A stretch of 64,000 nt of DNA from Parachryseolinea silvisoli (GCF_021190955.1 NZ_JAIOAO010000005.1:248001-312000), one strand, 5' to 3'; counted from the first letter of the stretch, positions 8,927-17,954 are shown. The notes: a model not told the origin generated them from the letters alone. Numbers and translations: made by a program.

Positions 8927-8952
8927 CGGTAATTATATAATCCGTTCGGTGA

Positions 8953-8966
8953 ATTCTGTAAAACCA
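8953..8966 (+). promoter_or_regulatory. Putative regulatory motif upstream of copA
   Basis: ATTCTGTAAAACCA lies about 50 bases before the copA start and is repeated almost exactly at 11271-11284 before the HMA gene. TATACTTG (about 8983-8990) downstream resembles a -7 element. Confidence 0.4.
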
Positions 8967-9014
8967 CCGTGGCGGCTTTCCGGTATACTTGCAGTGTAAT
9001 CATTACCGGTTGCT

Positions 9015-11264
9015 ATGACAATGACAACAAACATTCACCCCGGCAAAAACGCCTCGCGCACGCGCACCACCTTCCCGGTGTTGGAAATGACCTGTGGCGC
9101 CTGTGCCAGCAGCGTCGAGTCGATGCTGGCCGCATCGCCCGGCGTTTATACAGCCTCTGTAAACTACGCCAACCAAACGGCGCTGATAGAATACGACACA
9201 ACCCAAACACAGCCACAAGCCCTGCAGGCCGCCGTGCGTTCCATTGGCTACGACCTCGTCATCGACACGGAAGACCCACAGGCCCAGGCCGCCGACGCGC
9301 AACAAAAGTACTATGCCGCGCTCAAGACCCGCACGCTGTGGGCATGTATCCTGTCCGTGCCCGTCGTGGTCCTCGGCATGTTCTTCATGGACTACGCCTA
9401 TACACCCTATATATCGCTTGTCCTCACCGCGCCCATCGTATTTTACCTTGGCCGAAGTTTCTTTACACACGCCTGGAAACAGGCGCGGCACGGCCAGGCA
9501 ACCATGGACACCCTGGTAGCATTATCGACGAGCATCGCCTTTCTATTCAGTACATTCAATACATTCTTTCCCGGCTACTGGCATGCCCGCGGCTTACACG
9601 CCCATGTATACTATGAAGCCGCTGCCGTCATCATCGCATTCCTCTCCATCGGCAAACTGCTCGAAGCACGCGCCAAAGCCAGCACCTCGTCAGCCATACG
9701 CAAGCTCATGGGTCTTCAACCCAAGACTGTTTTGGTTGTACAGGATACAGTCGAGCAGGAACTGCCGATCGCTGCCGTACGCATCGGGAACATCGTAGTC
9801 GTACGCCCCGGCGAACGTATTCCTGTCGACGGCGTGGTAGAATCGGGAACGTCGTATGTCGACGAAAGCATGATCAGCGGCGAGTCGATCGCCGTATCAA
9901 AAAAGGCCGGCGACAAAGTATTCGCCGGCACCGTCAACGAACGTGGCAGCTTCCGGCTGGAAGCCCGGCAGGTAGGTAGCGACACCGTCCTGGCCCGCAT
10001 CATTCGCATGGTACAAGAGGCACAAGGCAGCAAAGCCCCCGTGCAACAGCTGGCCGACAAAATCGCAGGCATCTTTGTCCCCGTGGTGATTACCCTGGCG
10101 ATACTCACCTTTGCCACGTGGATGCTGGCCGGTGGTGAGCACGCCTTTACCCATGGCCTGCTGGCAGCTGTCACCGTGTTGGTCATTGCCTGCCCATGCG
10201 CGCTGGGACTCGCCACCCCTACAGCCCTGATGGTCGGTGTCGGCAAAGGTGCCGAAAACAACATCCTCATCCGCGATGCCGAAAGCCTCGAACGCGCCCA
10301 CCAGGTAACAGCCGTCGTACTCGACAAGACCGGTACGCTCACCGACGGCAAGCCGCGTGTCACCGACCTGGTGTGGCAGCAAGACACCGGCAACAATCTG
10401 GCGGCCTCTGTGCTCTACAGCCTCGAAACGTCGTCGGAGCATCCACTTGCCGCCGCCGTTGTACATCACTTAAAAGATACCGGCACGCAAGGTGTACTCC
10501 TGCAACACTTCGAAGCACTCCCCGGCCGCGGTGTAGCCGCCATGTATCAAACTATACCGTACTACGTAGGCAACACACGACTCCTGACGGAACACCAGAT
10601 TCTGATACCACCGGCCTTACAAGTGCAAGCAGAACGTCTGCAAGAACTAGCCCGTACAGTGGTATACTTTGCCGACGCCCAACGCGTCCTGGCGCTGATC
10701 GCCATTGCCGACATCCTCAAACCTACCTCCCGGGCCGCAGTAGAAGCCCTGCAAGAAAAAGGAATCGCAGTGTACATGCTCACGGGCGACAACCCCCAGA
10801 CCGCACGCGCCATCGCCCGGCAGGCAGGCATTGCGCACTACGAAGCCGAAGTCATGCCCGACCAGAAAGCAGCCTATATCAAAAAACTGCAAGCGCAGGG
10901 ACACGTCGTCGCCATGGCCGGCGACGGCATCAACGACTCGCAGGCATTGGCACAAGCCGACGTCAGCATCGCCATGGGCAAAGGCTCCGACATCGCCATG
11001 GACGTGGCCAAGATGACCCTCATCACATCCGACCTGCAAGCTATTCCCAAAGCGCTGACCCTATCCACACAAACCGTGCGGGGCATTCGCCAGAACCTCT
11101 TCTGGGCATTTATATACAACGTCATCGGCATACCCATCGCCGCCGGTGTATTATACCCTGTCAATGGATTTCTGCTCGACCCGATGGTGGCCGGCGCCGC
11201 CATGGCGCTCAGCTCGCTCAGCGTAGTGGCCAACAGCCTGCGGTTAAAAGCCCGGAAGATCTGA
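9015..11264 (+). CDS. copA: Copper-translocating P-type ATPase (P1B)
   Basis: 749 residues. It exports Cu(I) or Ag(I) across the cytoplasmic membrane with ATP. One N-terminal HMA domain carries MTCGAC (25-30). Membrane helices follow; the transport helix has ACPCALG with C393-P-C395. The actuator loop has SGES, the P-domain DKTGT (phosphorylated D437), then SSEHPLA (nucleotide-binding HP motif), MLTGDN and GDGIND (636-641). C-terminal helices end in a conserved MAMALSSLSVVANSLRL-type tail. It lies between an HMA-AraC regulator and an HMA chaperone. GC-rich codons match the neighbours. Specificity for Cu/Ag over Zn/Cd is inferred from CPC and the C-terminal helix motif. Confidence 0.95.
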   Translation: MTMTTNIHPGKNASRTRTTFPVLEMTCGACASSVESMLAASPGVYTASVNYANQTALIEYDTTQTQPQALQAAVRSIGYDLVIDTEDPQAQAADAQQKYYAALKTRTLWACILSVPVVVLGMFFMDYAYTPYISLVLTAPIVFYLGRSFFTHAWKQARHGQATMDTLVALSTSIAFLFSTFNTFFPGYWHARGLHAHVYYEAAAVIIAFLSIGKLLEARAKASTSSAIRKLMGLQPKTVLVVQDTVEQELPIAAVRIGNIVVVRPGERIPVDGVVESGTSYVDESMISGESIAVSKKAGDKVFAGTVNERGSFRLEARQVGSDTVLARIIRMVQEAQGSKAPVQQLADKIAGIFVPVVITLAILTFATWMLAGGEHAFTHGLLAAVTVLVIACPCALGLATPTALMVGVGKGAENNILIRDAESLERAHQVTAVVLDKTGTLTDGKPRVTDLVWQQDTGNNLAASVLYSLETSSEHPLAAAVVHHLKDTGTQGVLLQHFEALPGRGVAAMYQTIPYYVGNTRLLTEHQILIPPALQVQAERLQELARTVVYFADAQRVLALIAIADILKPTSRAAVEALQEKGIAVYMLTGDNPQTARAIARQAGIAHYEAEVMPDQKAAYIKKLQAQGHVVAMAGDGINDSQALAQADVSIAMGKGSDIAMDVAKMTLITSDLQAIPKALTLSTQTVRGIRQNLFWAFIYNVIGIPIAAGVLYPVNGFLLDPMVAGAAMALSSLSVVANSLRLKARKI

Positions 11265-11270
11265 ACAGAA

Positions 11271-11284
11271 ATTCTGTAAACCAT
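11271..11284 (+). promoter_or_regulatory. Putative regulatory motif upstream of the HMA gene
   Basis: ATTCTGTAAACCAT lies 66 bases before the HMA gene start and matches the motif before copA at 11 consecutive positions plus more beyond. Confidence 0.4.
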
Positions 11285-11349
11285 ACCCGGAAAAGTATAA
11301 AGCCCCCGCCCATCTATTCCGTTTCTTTACACAGCAAACAAGCACAACT

Positions 11350-11559
11350 ATGAGTACACAAACATTCAATACCAATATCAAATGCTCGGCCTGCGTCGCC
11401 AAAGTAACACCCTACCTCGACGAGGCCGTGGGCGCCGGCAACTGGCAGGTAGACCTCAGCCAACCCACACGTCCCCTGACCGTCACCAACAACACCGACG
11501 CACATACCGTGCAGGAATCGCTTCAAAAAGCAGGCTATCGCGCCGAAAAAGCCTCCTGA
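11350..11559 (+). CDS. Small heavy-metal-associated (HMA) domain protein, copper chaperone-like
   Basis: 69 residues forming a single HMA domain with IKCSACVAKV, so Cys12 and Cys15 bind the metal. CopZ-type chaperones of this size hand Cu(I) to the N-terminal domain of CopA or buffer cytoplasmic copper. It follows copA by 85 bases and has its own upstream motif, suggesting co-regulation rather than strict co-transcription. Confidence 0.88.
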   Translation: MSTQTFNTNIKCSACVAKVTPYLDEAVGAGNWQVDLSQPTRPLTVTNNTDAHTVQESLQKAGYRAEKAS

Positions 11560-11870
11560 ATTCGGGTCGGCATCCACCGGGAAGCATGAGCACAACGCTC
11601 AAGGCTATGCAAACCTCGCCCGCTAACCTCGACGACCAACGACAGCAAAACCATCCGCAATCCCTACTTCGGTGACAAGATGTTGACCTGTGGGGAAGTG
11701 CGCGAAACTCTGTAGCGCAGACCGAACTTATTGGGGAATTTAATACACTCATAACTAGACGGCTATGTGTATTAAATTCCTCAATAAACGTCAAAATGCC
11801 ATATATAAACGTTATTTTAATTGGTCGGGATATTGCATAGATGCCTGCTTCACGCTTCCCATAACCATTC
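11560..11870. other. Intergenic region before the rsb operon
   Basis: 311 bases without a supported gene. The left half is GC-rich remnant-like sequence with no homology I recognise. The right half is AT-rich and contains the long inverted repeat at 11731-11784. The rsb operon promoter should lie at 11785-11860, but no clean TAnnTTTG element is visible. Confidence 0.5.
11731..11784. repeat. Long inverted repeat upstream of the rsb operon
   Basis: Arms of 18 bases (11731-11748 and 11767-11784) share the core GGAATTTAATACAC and differ at one position; the spacer is 18 bases. AT-rich compared with its surroundings, with no T-tract, so it is not a standard terminator. It could be an operator, a cruciform or a MITE-like remnant. 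Confidence 0.6.
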
Positions 11871-12737
11871 ATGAAAAACGAATCTATTAAAGTTCTCCAA
11901 AAGAAAAAGACGGCAATTTTAGAACTGTGGATGCAAAATCAGTTAGCCGAAGAAGGCCTGCGCGAAGACCTCATGAGCAATGACGATTTGCGCGTACAGT
12001 CGGAAGAGCTGCTGGATGCGTTGCTGGCCAACCTCTCCGATGAAAACCTGAGCAACGCGCAGTCGTCACATTTCGACACCGTGCTGGACATCCTGGCCGG
12101 CATTTCTGCATCACGGGCCAAACAGGGTTTTTCGCCCCGCGAAACCGGCGCCTATGTATTCAGCCTCAAAGACGCCCTGATTGACACCCTGCAACAAGAA
12201 ATAAAAGATCCCGCGACGGTTCTTGCGCAAACCATCCGGATCGGTAAACTGATCGACAATTTCGGCATCGTCACCTTCGAAACCTTTATCAAAGGCCGCG
12301 AAGAAGTAATCCTCCGCCAGACCGATGAAATCACAGATATCTCGACACCGGTCATCCGCGTGTGGGACGGCGTCCTGGCCCTGCCCATCATCGGCACCCT
12401 CGACAGCTCCCGCACCCAGATCGTAATGGAAAATTTGCTGCAAGAGATTGTTGAAAGCGGCAGCAGCATCGCCATCCTTGACATCTCCGGCGTGCCGGCA
12501 GTCGACTCGCTGGTAGCCCAACACTTGATCAAAACAGTGAGCGCCACCCGCCTCATGGGTGCTGAGTGTATCATCAGCGGCATCCGTCCCGAGATCGCAC
12601 AAACCGTTGTCCACCTGGGCATCGACCTCTCTCAAATCATCACTAAAGCCAGCCTGGCAAGCGCGTTGCGCACGGCCTTCAACATGCTTCAGCTGGAAGT
12701 TGTGAAAAAACGCAGGTTCGAAAAAGAGAACGCATAA
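11871..12737 (+). CDS. rsbR: RsbR-type stressosome protein (N-terminal sensor plus STAS)
   Basis: 288 residues. The N-terminal half (1-150) is an all-helical RsbRD/globin-like sensor region. The C-terminal STAS domain (158-280) contains VLALPIIGTLDSSRTQ, ILDISGVPAVDSLVAQH and ISGIRPEIAQTVVHLGI. S213 in AVDS and T245 in IAQT fall at or near the positions phosphorylated by RsbT in Bacillus RsbR; at the first, Ser replaces Thr. Stressosomes are large RsbR/RsbS assemblies that hold the kinase RsbT until stress releases it. First gene of a tightly packed operon (6-base gap to rsbS). Confidence 0.92.
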   Translation: MKNESIKVLQKKKTAILELWMQNQLAEEGLREDLMSNDDLRVQSEELLDALLANLSDENLSNAQSSHFDTVLDILAGISASRAKQGFSPRETGAYVFSLKDALIDTLQQEIKDPATVLAQTIRIGKLIDNFGIVTFETFIKGREEVILRQTDEITDISTPVIRVWDGVLALPIIGTLDSSRTQIVMENLLQEIVESGSSIAILDISGVPAVDSLVAQHLIKTVSATRLMGAECIISGIRPEIAQTVVHLGIDLSQIITKASLASALRTAFNMLQLEVVKKRRFEKENA

Positions 12738-12743
12738 GATCGT

Positions 12744-13139
12744 ATGGAGAAGATACCGATACTACGGATGGGCCCGTTTCTGTTGGTTACTATCCAGGTG
12801 GACCTTTATGACCGCCTGGCAGAAAACCTGGAAGCGGACCTCGTTCAGATGGTAAGCAAAACCGGCGCGATGGGTGTGTTGATAGACATTTCCGCCGTAT
12901 CTATAATAGACTCATTTATGGGGCGCATCATCGGCAACATCGCTTCGATGTCTAAAATCATGGACGCAGAGACGGTGGTAGTCGGCATGCAGCCCGCAGT
13001 CGCGATTACACTTATCGAATTGGGATTACCCCTGAAGGGAGTTCAATGTGCACTAAATGTCGAGCGGGGAATGGACCTGCTTCGAGCTAAGATTGCGCTA
13101 AATGAGGGAACTCCGGATGACTATTTTGATACTGAATAA
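12744..13139 (+). CDS. rsbS: RsbS-type STAS anti-sigma antagonist
   Basis: 131 residues, a single STAS domain starting KIPILRMGPFLLVTIQ, as in RsbS. VLIDISAVSIIDSF places S57 at the position of the Bacillus RsbS phosphoserine (S59). VVGMQPAVAITLIELGLPL is the second conserved segment. Together with RsbR it should form the stressosome core and be a substrate of the following kinase. Overlaps the start of rsbT by 23 bases. Confidence 0.93.
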   Translation: MEKIPILRMGPFLLVTIQVDLYDRLAENLEADLVQMVSKTGAMGVLIDISAVSIIDSFMGRIIGNIASMSKIMDAETVVVGMQPAVAITLIELGLPLKGVQCALNVERGMDLLRAKIALNEGTPDDYFDTE

Positions 13140-13533
13140 GGAAATGATGCCGGTTGTGAAAGAACAAGATGTTGTACCCTTTCGCAACCGCGTCAAAGAA
13201 TACGCCACGAAGATCGGCATGGGGTTGGTCAACCAAACCAAGCTAATCACTGCGGCCAGCGAGTTGGTGCGCAATATGCTCAAATATGGAAAAGGAGGAA
13301 AAGTGTACATAGAAGTAGTCAGCAAAGGTAGAGAGAACGGCATCCGCCTGATATTTGAAGACAAAGGCCCGGGTATACCGGATGTCTCGCTGGCGATGAA
13401 AGACGGTTTCTCCACCGGCAAAAGCCTGGGGCTCGGGCTGCCAGGCACCAGGCGCCTGGTCAGTGAATTTGACATACAGTCCGTGGTCGGCGAAGGAACA
13501 ACGGTTACAGTGATCAAGTGGAAAAATGGATAA
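13117..13533 (+). CDS. rsbT: RsbT-type serine kinase / switch protein
   Basis: 138 residues from the ATG at 13117. A GHKL ATPase fold: N-box ELVRNMLKYG (N53), G1 box DKGPGIPD (82-89) and G2 box GKSLGLGLPGTRRL (101-114). In the known system RsbT phosphorylates RsbS and RsbR, leaves the complex and activates a downstream phosphatase. Overlaps rsbS (23 bases) and the next gene (8 bases), so translation is coupled. Confidence 0.93.
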   Translation: MTILILNKEMMPVVKEQDVVPFRNRVKEYATKIGMGLVNQTKLITAASELVRNMLKYGKGGKVYIEVVSKGRENGIRLIFEDKGPGIPDVSLAMKDGFSTGKSLGLGLPGTRRLVSEFDIQSVVGEGTTVTVIKWKNG

Positions 13534-14551
13534 TCCCCCACACTTCACCAGCTATAGCGTCGAAGACCGGAGTCATGTCGCGATCGTAAAACGGGAGATC
13601 CACTCACGGGTGGTCCAGGCCGGTTTTTCGAAAACCCGCGTCGGCGAAGTGGACATCGTCGTGTCGGAGGTTACATCCAACCTCATCAAATACGCCGGCA
13701 GTGGTGAGCTGCTATACCGTATCGTGCTATTCGGCGCAGACAATCCCGCCCTCGAGGTATTGTGCATCGACAACGGCCCGGGCATGACCGACCCCGCGCG
13801 CATGGTAAGAGATGGTGTTTCTACCCGTGACACCCTCGGACAGGGACTCGGCGCCATGCAACGCCTGAGTGACATCTTTGAGCTATACTCCCTCAAAGGC
13901 TGGGGCACAATTGTTTACACGCAATTAAAGGCAACAAAATGTGAGCCGGCTGCAAAGGCGAGTATCCGCATCCGCAGTCTCAATGTTCCCAAACCGGGCG
14001 AGACCGTCTCAGGCGACGGGCACCTGGTCAAACATGAAAAAAACGGCGTGCGTATTTTCGTTGCAGATGGTTTGGGGCATGGCGAGGCAGCGCACGAGGC
14101 GGCGAAGGCCGGACTGCAAGCATTTCAATCCACGCGGACAGAATCGCCCGTGGAAATGCTCCGATATGTGCACGAGCAGGTAAGAAAAACGCGGGGTATG
14201 GTCGGGACAATCGCATCATATAATAAGACGGAAAATGAGTGGACCTTTTGTGGCATTGGCAACATCAGCAATCGCACCTATACCGGCCTCGAGTTCAAAA
14301 ACTATATGTCCTATAATGGCATCATTGGTCTCAATATCCCCGGCACCATGAAAGACGCCCGAATCCCCGGTGAAAAGAACCAACACCTCATCCTATGCTC
14401 TGATGGCATCCGTACACGCTGGGACATCACCAAATATCCCTCTGTCTTCAAACACGACACCATCATTCTGGCCGCATGTCTCTATAAAGATTTTTCGCGC
14501 CGTAACGACGACGCCTCGATCCTCATAGCCACCATCAACCCGAGCCGATGA
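13526..14551 (+). CDS. GHKL kinase-like domain fused to RsbX/SpoIIE-type phosphatase
   Basis: 341 residues. The N-terminal 140 residues are an anti-sigma-type ATPase: SEVTSNLIKYAG (N52), DNGPGMTD and GQGLGAMQRL. The C-terminal 190 residues are a PP2C-like phosphatase with FVADGLGHGEAAHEA, LCSDGIRTRW and RNDDASILI, giving the metal-binding Asp residues. RsbX in Bacillus (about 200 residues, phosphatase only) resets the stressosome by dephosphorylating RsbS and RsbR; here the same job is probably combined with an ATP-binding domain. Overlaps the following kinase gene by 4 bases (ATGA). Confidence 0.88.
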   Translation: MDNPPHFTSYSVEDRSHVAIVKREIHSRVVQAGFSKTRVGEVDIVVSEVTSNLIKYAGSGELLYRIVLFGADNPALEVLCIDNGPGMTDPARMVRDGVSTRDTLGQGLGAMQRLSDIFELYSLKGWGTIVYTQLKATKCEPAAKASIRIRSLNVPKPGETVSGDGHLVKHEKNGVRIFVADGLGHGEAAHEAAKAGLQAFQSTRTESPVEMLRYVHEQVRKTRGMVGTIASYNKTENEWTFCGIGNISNRTYTGLEFKNYMSYNGIIGLNIPGTMKDARIPGEKNQHLILCSDGIRTRWDITKYPSVFKHDTIILAACLYKDFSRRNDDASILIATINPSR

Positions 14552-16209
14552 AAGAGATCGTACGTGTAAGCCTCGAAAATGAAATGGACCTGATCCTGGC
14601 CCACAAGCGGTCTATGAAGCTAGCCGAGCTGTGTGGCCTCTCGCTTTCCGTACAAACTACCTTTGCCACCGCAGTCTCCGAGATCGCCCGTTGCGCCATC
14701 GAGTCCGGCGCCGAAGCCTTTATGATACTGGGCGTCGACTTCCTCAAAGCCAATCGCAAGCAGGTCACCGCCATAGTCTACGACACCGCCCCCTACACCG
14801 ACAGATGGCAGGAAGCCGTATCGTACGCCAAGCGCCTGGCCGACAACGTAAAGGTTGTACGCAATGGCCCCCGCATCGAAGTAAGCATCCACCTGGAGAT
14901 CAACTTCGCCGGCATCATCAGCACATCGAAGCTCGAATCGTTCACCCAGTACTTCGCCGAAGAGCCACCCATTTCGCCCTACGACGAGATCCGCCGCAAG
15001 AACATCCAGCTACAAGACCTCGCCCAACGCCTGCGCGAAAGCGAAGCGTCTTACCGTTTCCTGTCCGACCGGTTGCCGCTCATGATCTTTTCCGTGAACC
15101 ACCGCGGCACGATCACCTTCTCCAACAAGTGGCTGCAAGACTTCCTCGGCATACCCATCACCCAGCTCGACATCGCCAGCTGGCAACAAGTAGTACACGC
15201 CGACGATCAGCACCGCATGGCCTCCGACCTCAGCCAGTTGCTGGTCCAAAAAAAAACACTGCGCGCACAATACCGGCTGCGGCAAAAGAGCACCGCCAAA
15301 TACCTCTGGCACATGATCAGTATTCTGCCGGCCGAGAACGATCGCGACATGACGACACAATGGATCGGCTTCATCGTCGACATCCACGCGCAGAAGCAGG
15401 TCGAGCAAACATTAAAAGACAACACCGAGTTAAAAGATACCCAGCAAAAACTGGTATACCATCAGCAACAGCTGGAGCTCAAGATTGAAGCGCTCAACCG
15501 CAGCAACTACGAGCTGGAACAATTCGCGCACCTCGCCTCCCACGACTTGCAGGAACCGCTCCGCAAGCTGTTCTTTTATGCCGACGTGCTGCAACAAAAA
15601 TACCGCGACACCATCGATACAGGTGGCGTGCAGATTCTCAACAACATGACCCAGGCCGCCGGACGCATGAAGGAGCTTATTCATGACCTGCTGGCATACT
15701 CCGAGCTTAACCAACACGAGTTTGAATTCGGCGACGTAAACCTCGATACGATACTCGAAGATTTGTTGAAGGATTTTGAGATCGCGATCCGCGACAAAGG
15801 TGCCGTCGTGCATAAACAGCCACTTCCCATCATTCACGGCAATGCCCTCAAGCTTCGCCAGCTCTTTAGTAACCTCCTGTCCAATGCCTTGAAATATTCC
15901 AAAACCAGCGCGACCGGTGTGATGCCCCGAATCGACATCACCTGTTTGCAAACGCCCGACGCGCTCGCCATTACCGTACGCGATAATGGTATCGGCTTCG
16001 ACCCCAAACAACAACATCGCATCTTCGAGCTATTCGAACGCCTGCATAGCCGCGCGCGGTATCCTGGTACGGGCATCGGCCTTTCGATCTGTAAACGCAT
16101 TGCCGAACTCCACCACGGTAGCATCAGCGCCTCCGCCGAGGCCGGCGAGTATGCCAGCTTCCAGGTAACACTACCCCTCTCTCAACAATCGTATACCCAT
16201 ACAGCATGA
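14548..16209 (+). CDS. PAS histidine kinase with N-terminal degenerate RsbT-like domain
   Basis: 553 residues, no membrane segment. Residues 1-130 resemble an RsbT/RsbW-type domain (AVSEIARCAIESG aligns with the N-box of rsbT), but the metal-binding Asn is Cys (C49) and the G-boxes are not recognisable. A PAS domain follows (about 165-290), a coiled coil, then HisKA with FAHLASHDLQEPLRKL (phospho-His) and HATPase with NLLSNALKYS, VRDNGIGFD and GTGIGLSIC. It likely senses a cytoplasmic or redox signal and phosphorylates the overlapping response regulator. Being inside the rsb operon, it may connect stressosome output to phosphorelay. Confidence 0.88.
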   Translation: MKEIVRVSLENEMDLILAHKRSMKLAELCGLSLSVQTTFATAVSEIARCAIESGAEAFMILGVDFLKANRKQVTAIVYDTAPYTDRWQEAVSYAKRLADNVKVVRNGPRIEVSIHLEINFAGIISTSKLESFTQYFAEEPPISPYDEIRRKNIQLQDLAQRLRESEASYRFLSDRLPLMIFSVNHRGTITFSNKWLQDFLGIPITQLDIASWQQVVHADDQHRMASDLSQLLVQKKTLRAQYRLRQKSTAKYLWHMISILPAENDRDMTTQWIGFIVDIHAQKQVEQTLKDNTELKDTQQKLVYHQQQLELKIEALNRSNYELEQFAHLASHDLQEPLRKLFFYADVLQQKYRDTIDTGGVQILNNMTQAAGRMKELIHDLLAYSELNQHEFEFGDVNLDTILEDLLKDFEIAIRDKGAVVHKQPLPIIHGNALKLRQLFSNLLSNALKYSKTSATGVMPRIDITCLQTPDALAITVRDNGIGFDPKQQHRIFELFERLHSRARYPGTGIGLSICKRIAELHHGSISASAEAGEYASFQVTLPLSQQSYTHTA

Positions 16210-16625
16210 ACCACGACTACAAAATACTCGTCGTAGACGATGACCCGGAAGACCACTTCATCATGCAGGAGTACTTCACCGAAGCAGGCCTGGGCGATGC
16301 CGTGGTCTTTCGCGAAAACGGCGAGGAAGCCCTTACCTACCTGGCCACGCTGCCGGCCAACGGCATGCCTGCGCTCATTGTACTCGACCTGAATATGCCC
16401 GTGCTCAACGGCCTGCAAACCCTGACCATGCTCAAAGCGCAGCCCGACTTCCGTCACATACACGTCGTAATCTACTCGACCTCCAACAACGATCATGAGC
16501 GTCAGCAATGTATGGAACAAGGCGCCCGCGACTATTTTGTAAAACCCTTCACCCTGCAAGACGGTACCACTATGGTGGAACGCTTCCGCCAAATGCTGCA
16601 GGACGAGCTGCACCAATCGTCGTAG
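16206..16625 (+). CDS. Single-domain response regulator (Rcp1-like)
   Basis: 139 residues, receiver domain only. VVDDDPEDHF (9-18) is the acidic pocket, LIVLDLNMPVLNG (58-70) carries phospho-acceptor D61, and the conserved Lys is in YFVKPF. No output domain, so it passes phosphate on or acts by protein contact, like Rcp1 beside phytochrome kinases. Overlaps the preceding kinase stop by 4 bases. Confidence 0.93.
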   Translation: MNHDYKILVVDDDPEDHFIMQEYFTEAGLGDAVVFRENGEEALTYLATLPANGMPALIVLDLNMPVLNGLQTLTMLKAQPDFRHIHVVIYSTSNNDHERQQCMEQGARDYFVKPFTLQDGTTMVERFRQMLQDELHQSS

Positions 16626-16739
16626 GCACCCCCACCCCACTTCACCAGGCGGCAACAAACATCGCCGGCTCTGCCAACGCTGTAGGCTACTGTTACTTTG
16701 CATTTATTTTCGTATCTTCCACTACGAACACTTCTCCCC

Positions 16740-17954
16740 ATGCAACCTATTGTCGAAAACCCCAGTGTCGATCTGCTGGTCACCGCCGTACAGGAGCTAT
16801 CGTTGGCCCGAGACCTGGAAACCGTCATGCGCATCGTCCGCACCGCGGCCCGTAAGCTCACCGGCGCCGACGGCGCAACCTTTGTGCTACGCGACGGCGA
16901 TCTGTGCTTCTACGCCGACGAAGATGCCATCTCGCCGCTCTGGAAAGGCAGCCGCTTCCCGCTGCACACGTGCATAAGCGGCTGGGCGATGGTAAACCGC
17001 CAGGCCGTCGCGATCGAAGATATCTACAACGACCCACGTGTGCCGGTAGAAGCGTATCGGCCCACATTTGTGAAAAGCCTGGCCATGGTGCCCATCCGCA
17101 CACAGGAACCCATGGGCGCCATCGGCAACTACTGGGCCACCCGACATATGCCCAATGCGGCCGAAATGAAGCTGCTGCAATCCCTCGCAGACATCACCGC
17201 CGTCACCCTGGAAAACATCGAGCTGTACCGCTCGCTGGAAGCCCGCGTACAAGAGCGTACGTCGCAGCTGGAGGCCGCCAACAAAGAGCTGGAGGCATTC
17301 TCCTATTCCGTATCACACGACCTGCGCGCGCCACTGCGCTCCATTGACGGCTACCTGCATATACTCCTGGAAAATCACCTCGACGGTATGAGTGAAACGG
17401 GCAAAGGTCTGGCACAACGCGTGATGGCCAATGCCAAACACATGAACCAGCTCATCGACGACCTGCTGGCATTCTTCCGCATGGGGCAAAAGCCCCTCAT
17501 CAAAACAACGGTGCCGGTAAACGACCTGGTACGCGCCGCCTGCAAGGCTGCTCAGGAAGCCGAAAACCCCAGCCGCGACATCGCCTTCACCATTCAAATG
17601 CTGCCCCCCATTCAGGCCGACGCCGCACTGTTGCAGCAAGTATGGGTAAACCTCATTTCAAATGCAGTAAAATATACACGCCGCCGGGAAAAAACCCTGA
17701 TTGAGATCGGCTTCTACGAAGAGGGCGGGGACATTATTTACTACATCAAAGACAACGGTGTAGGCTTCAACATGGACTATGCCCACAAACTGTTTGGTGT
17801 ATTCCAACGCCTGCATTCACCCCGGGAGTTTGAAGGAACAGGCATCGGCCTCTCCATCGTACAACGCATCATCACTAAACATGGTGGATCGATCCGCGCC
17901 CAAGCCGAAGAAGGCAACGGCGCAACCTTCTACATAGCATTACCGAAGACCTGA
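16740..17954 (+). CDS. GAF-domain histidine kinase
   Basis: 404 residues from the ATG at 16740; an in-frame codon at 16698 is less likely. An N-terminal GAF domain (about 10-160) contains TCISGWAMVNRQAVAIEDI. A short coiled coil leads to HisKA with FSYSVSHDLRAPLRSI (phospho-His), then HATPase with NLISNAVKYT, IKDNGVGFN and GTGIGLSIV. Cytoplasmic. It lies 114 bases after the response regulator and is a probable second input to the same regulator. Organisation resembles kinases paired with Rcp1-type receivers. Confidence 0.9.
   Translation: MQPIVENPSVDLLVTAVQELSLARDLETVMRIVRTAARKLTGADGATFVLRDGDLCFYADEDAISPLWKGSRFPLHTCISGWAMVNRQAVAIEDIYNDPRVPVEAYRPTFVKSLAMVPIRTQEPMGAIGNYWATRHMPNAAEMKLLQSLADITAVTLENIELYRSLEARVQERTSQLEAANKELEAFSYSVSHDLRAPLRSIDGYLHILLENHLDGMSETGKGLAQRVMANAKHMNQLIDDLLAFFRMGQKPLIKTTVPVNDLVRAACKAAQEAENPSRDIAFTIQMLPPIQADAALLQQVWVNLISNAVKYTRRREKTLIEIGFYEEGGDIIYYIKDNGVGFNMDYAHKLFGVFQRLHSPREFEGTGIGLSIVQRIITKHGGSIRAQAEEGNGATFYIALPKT

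Noticed and set aside
10196..11353. 385-residue Arg/His-rich frame over copA
   Set aside because: Overlaps the conserved P-type ATPase core in another frame and has no family features.
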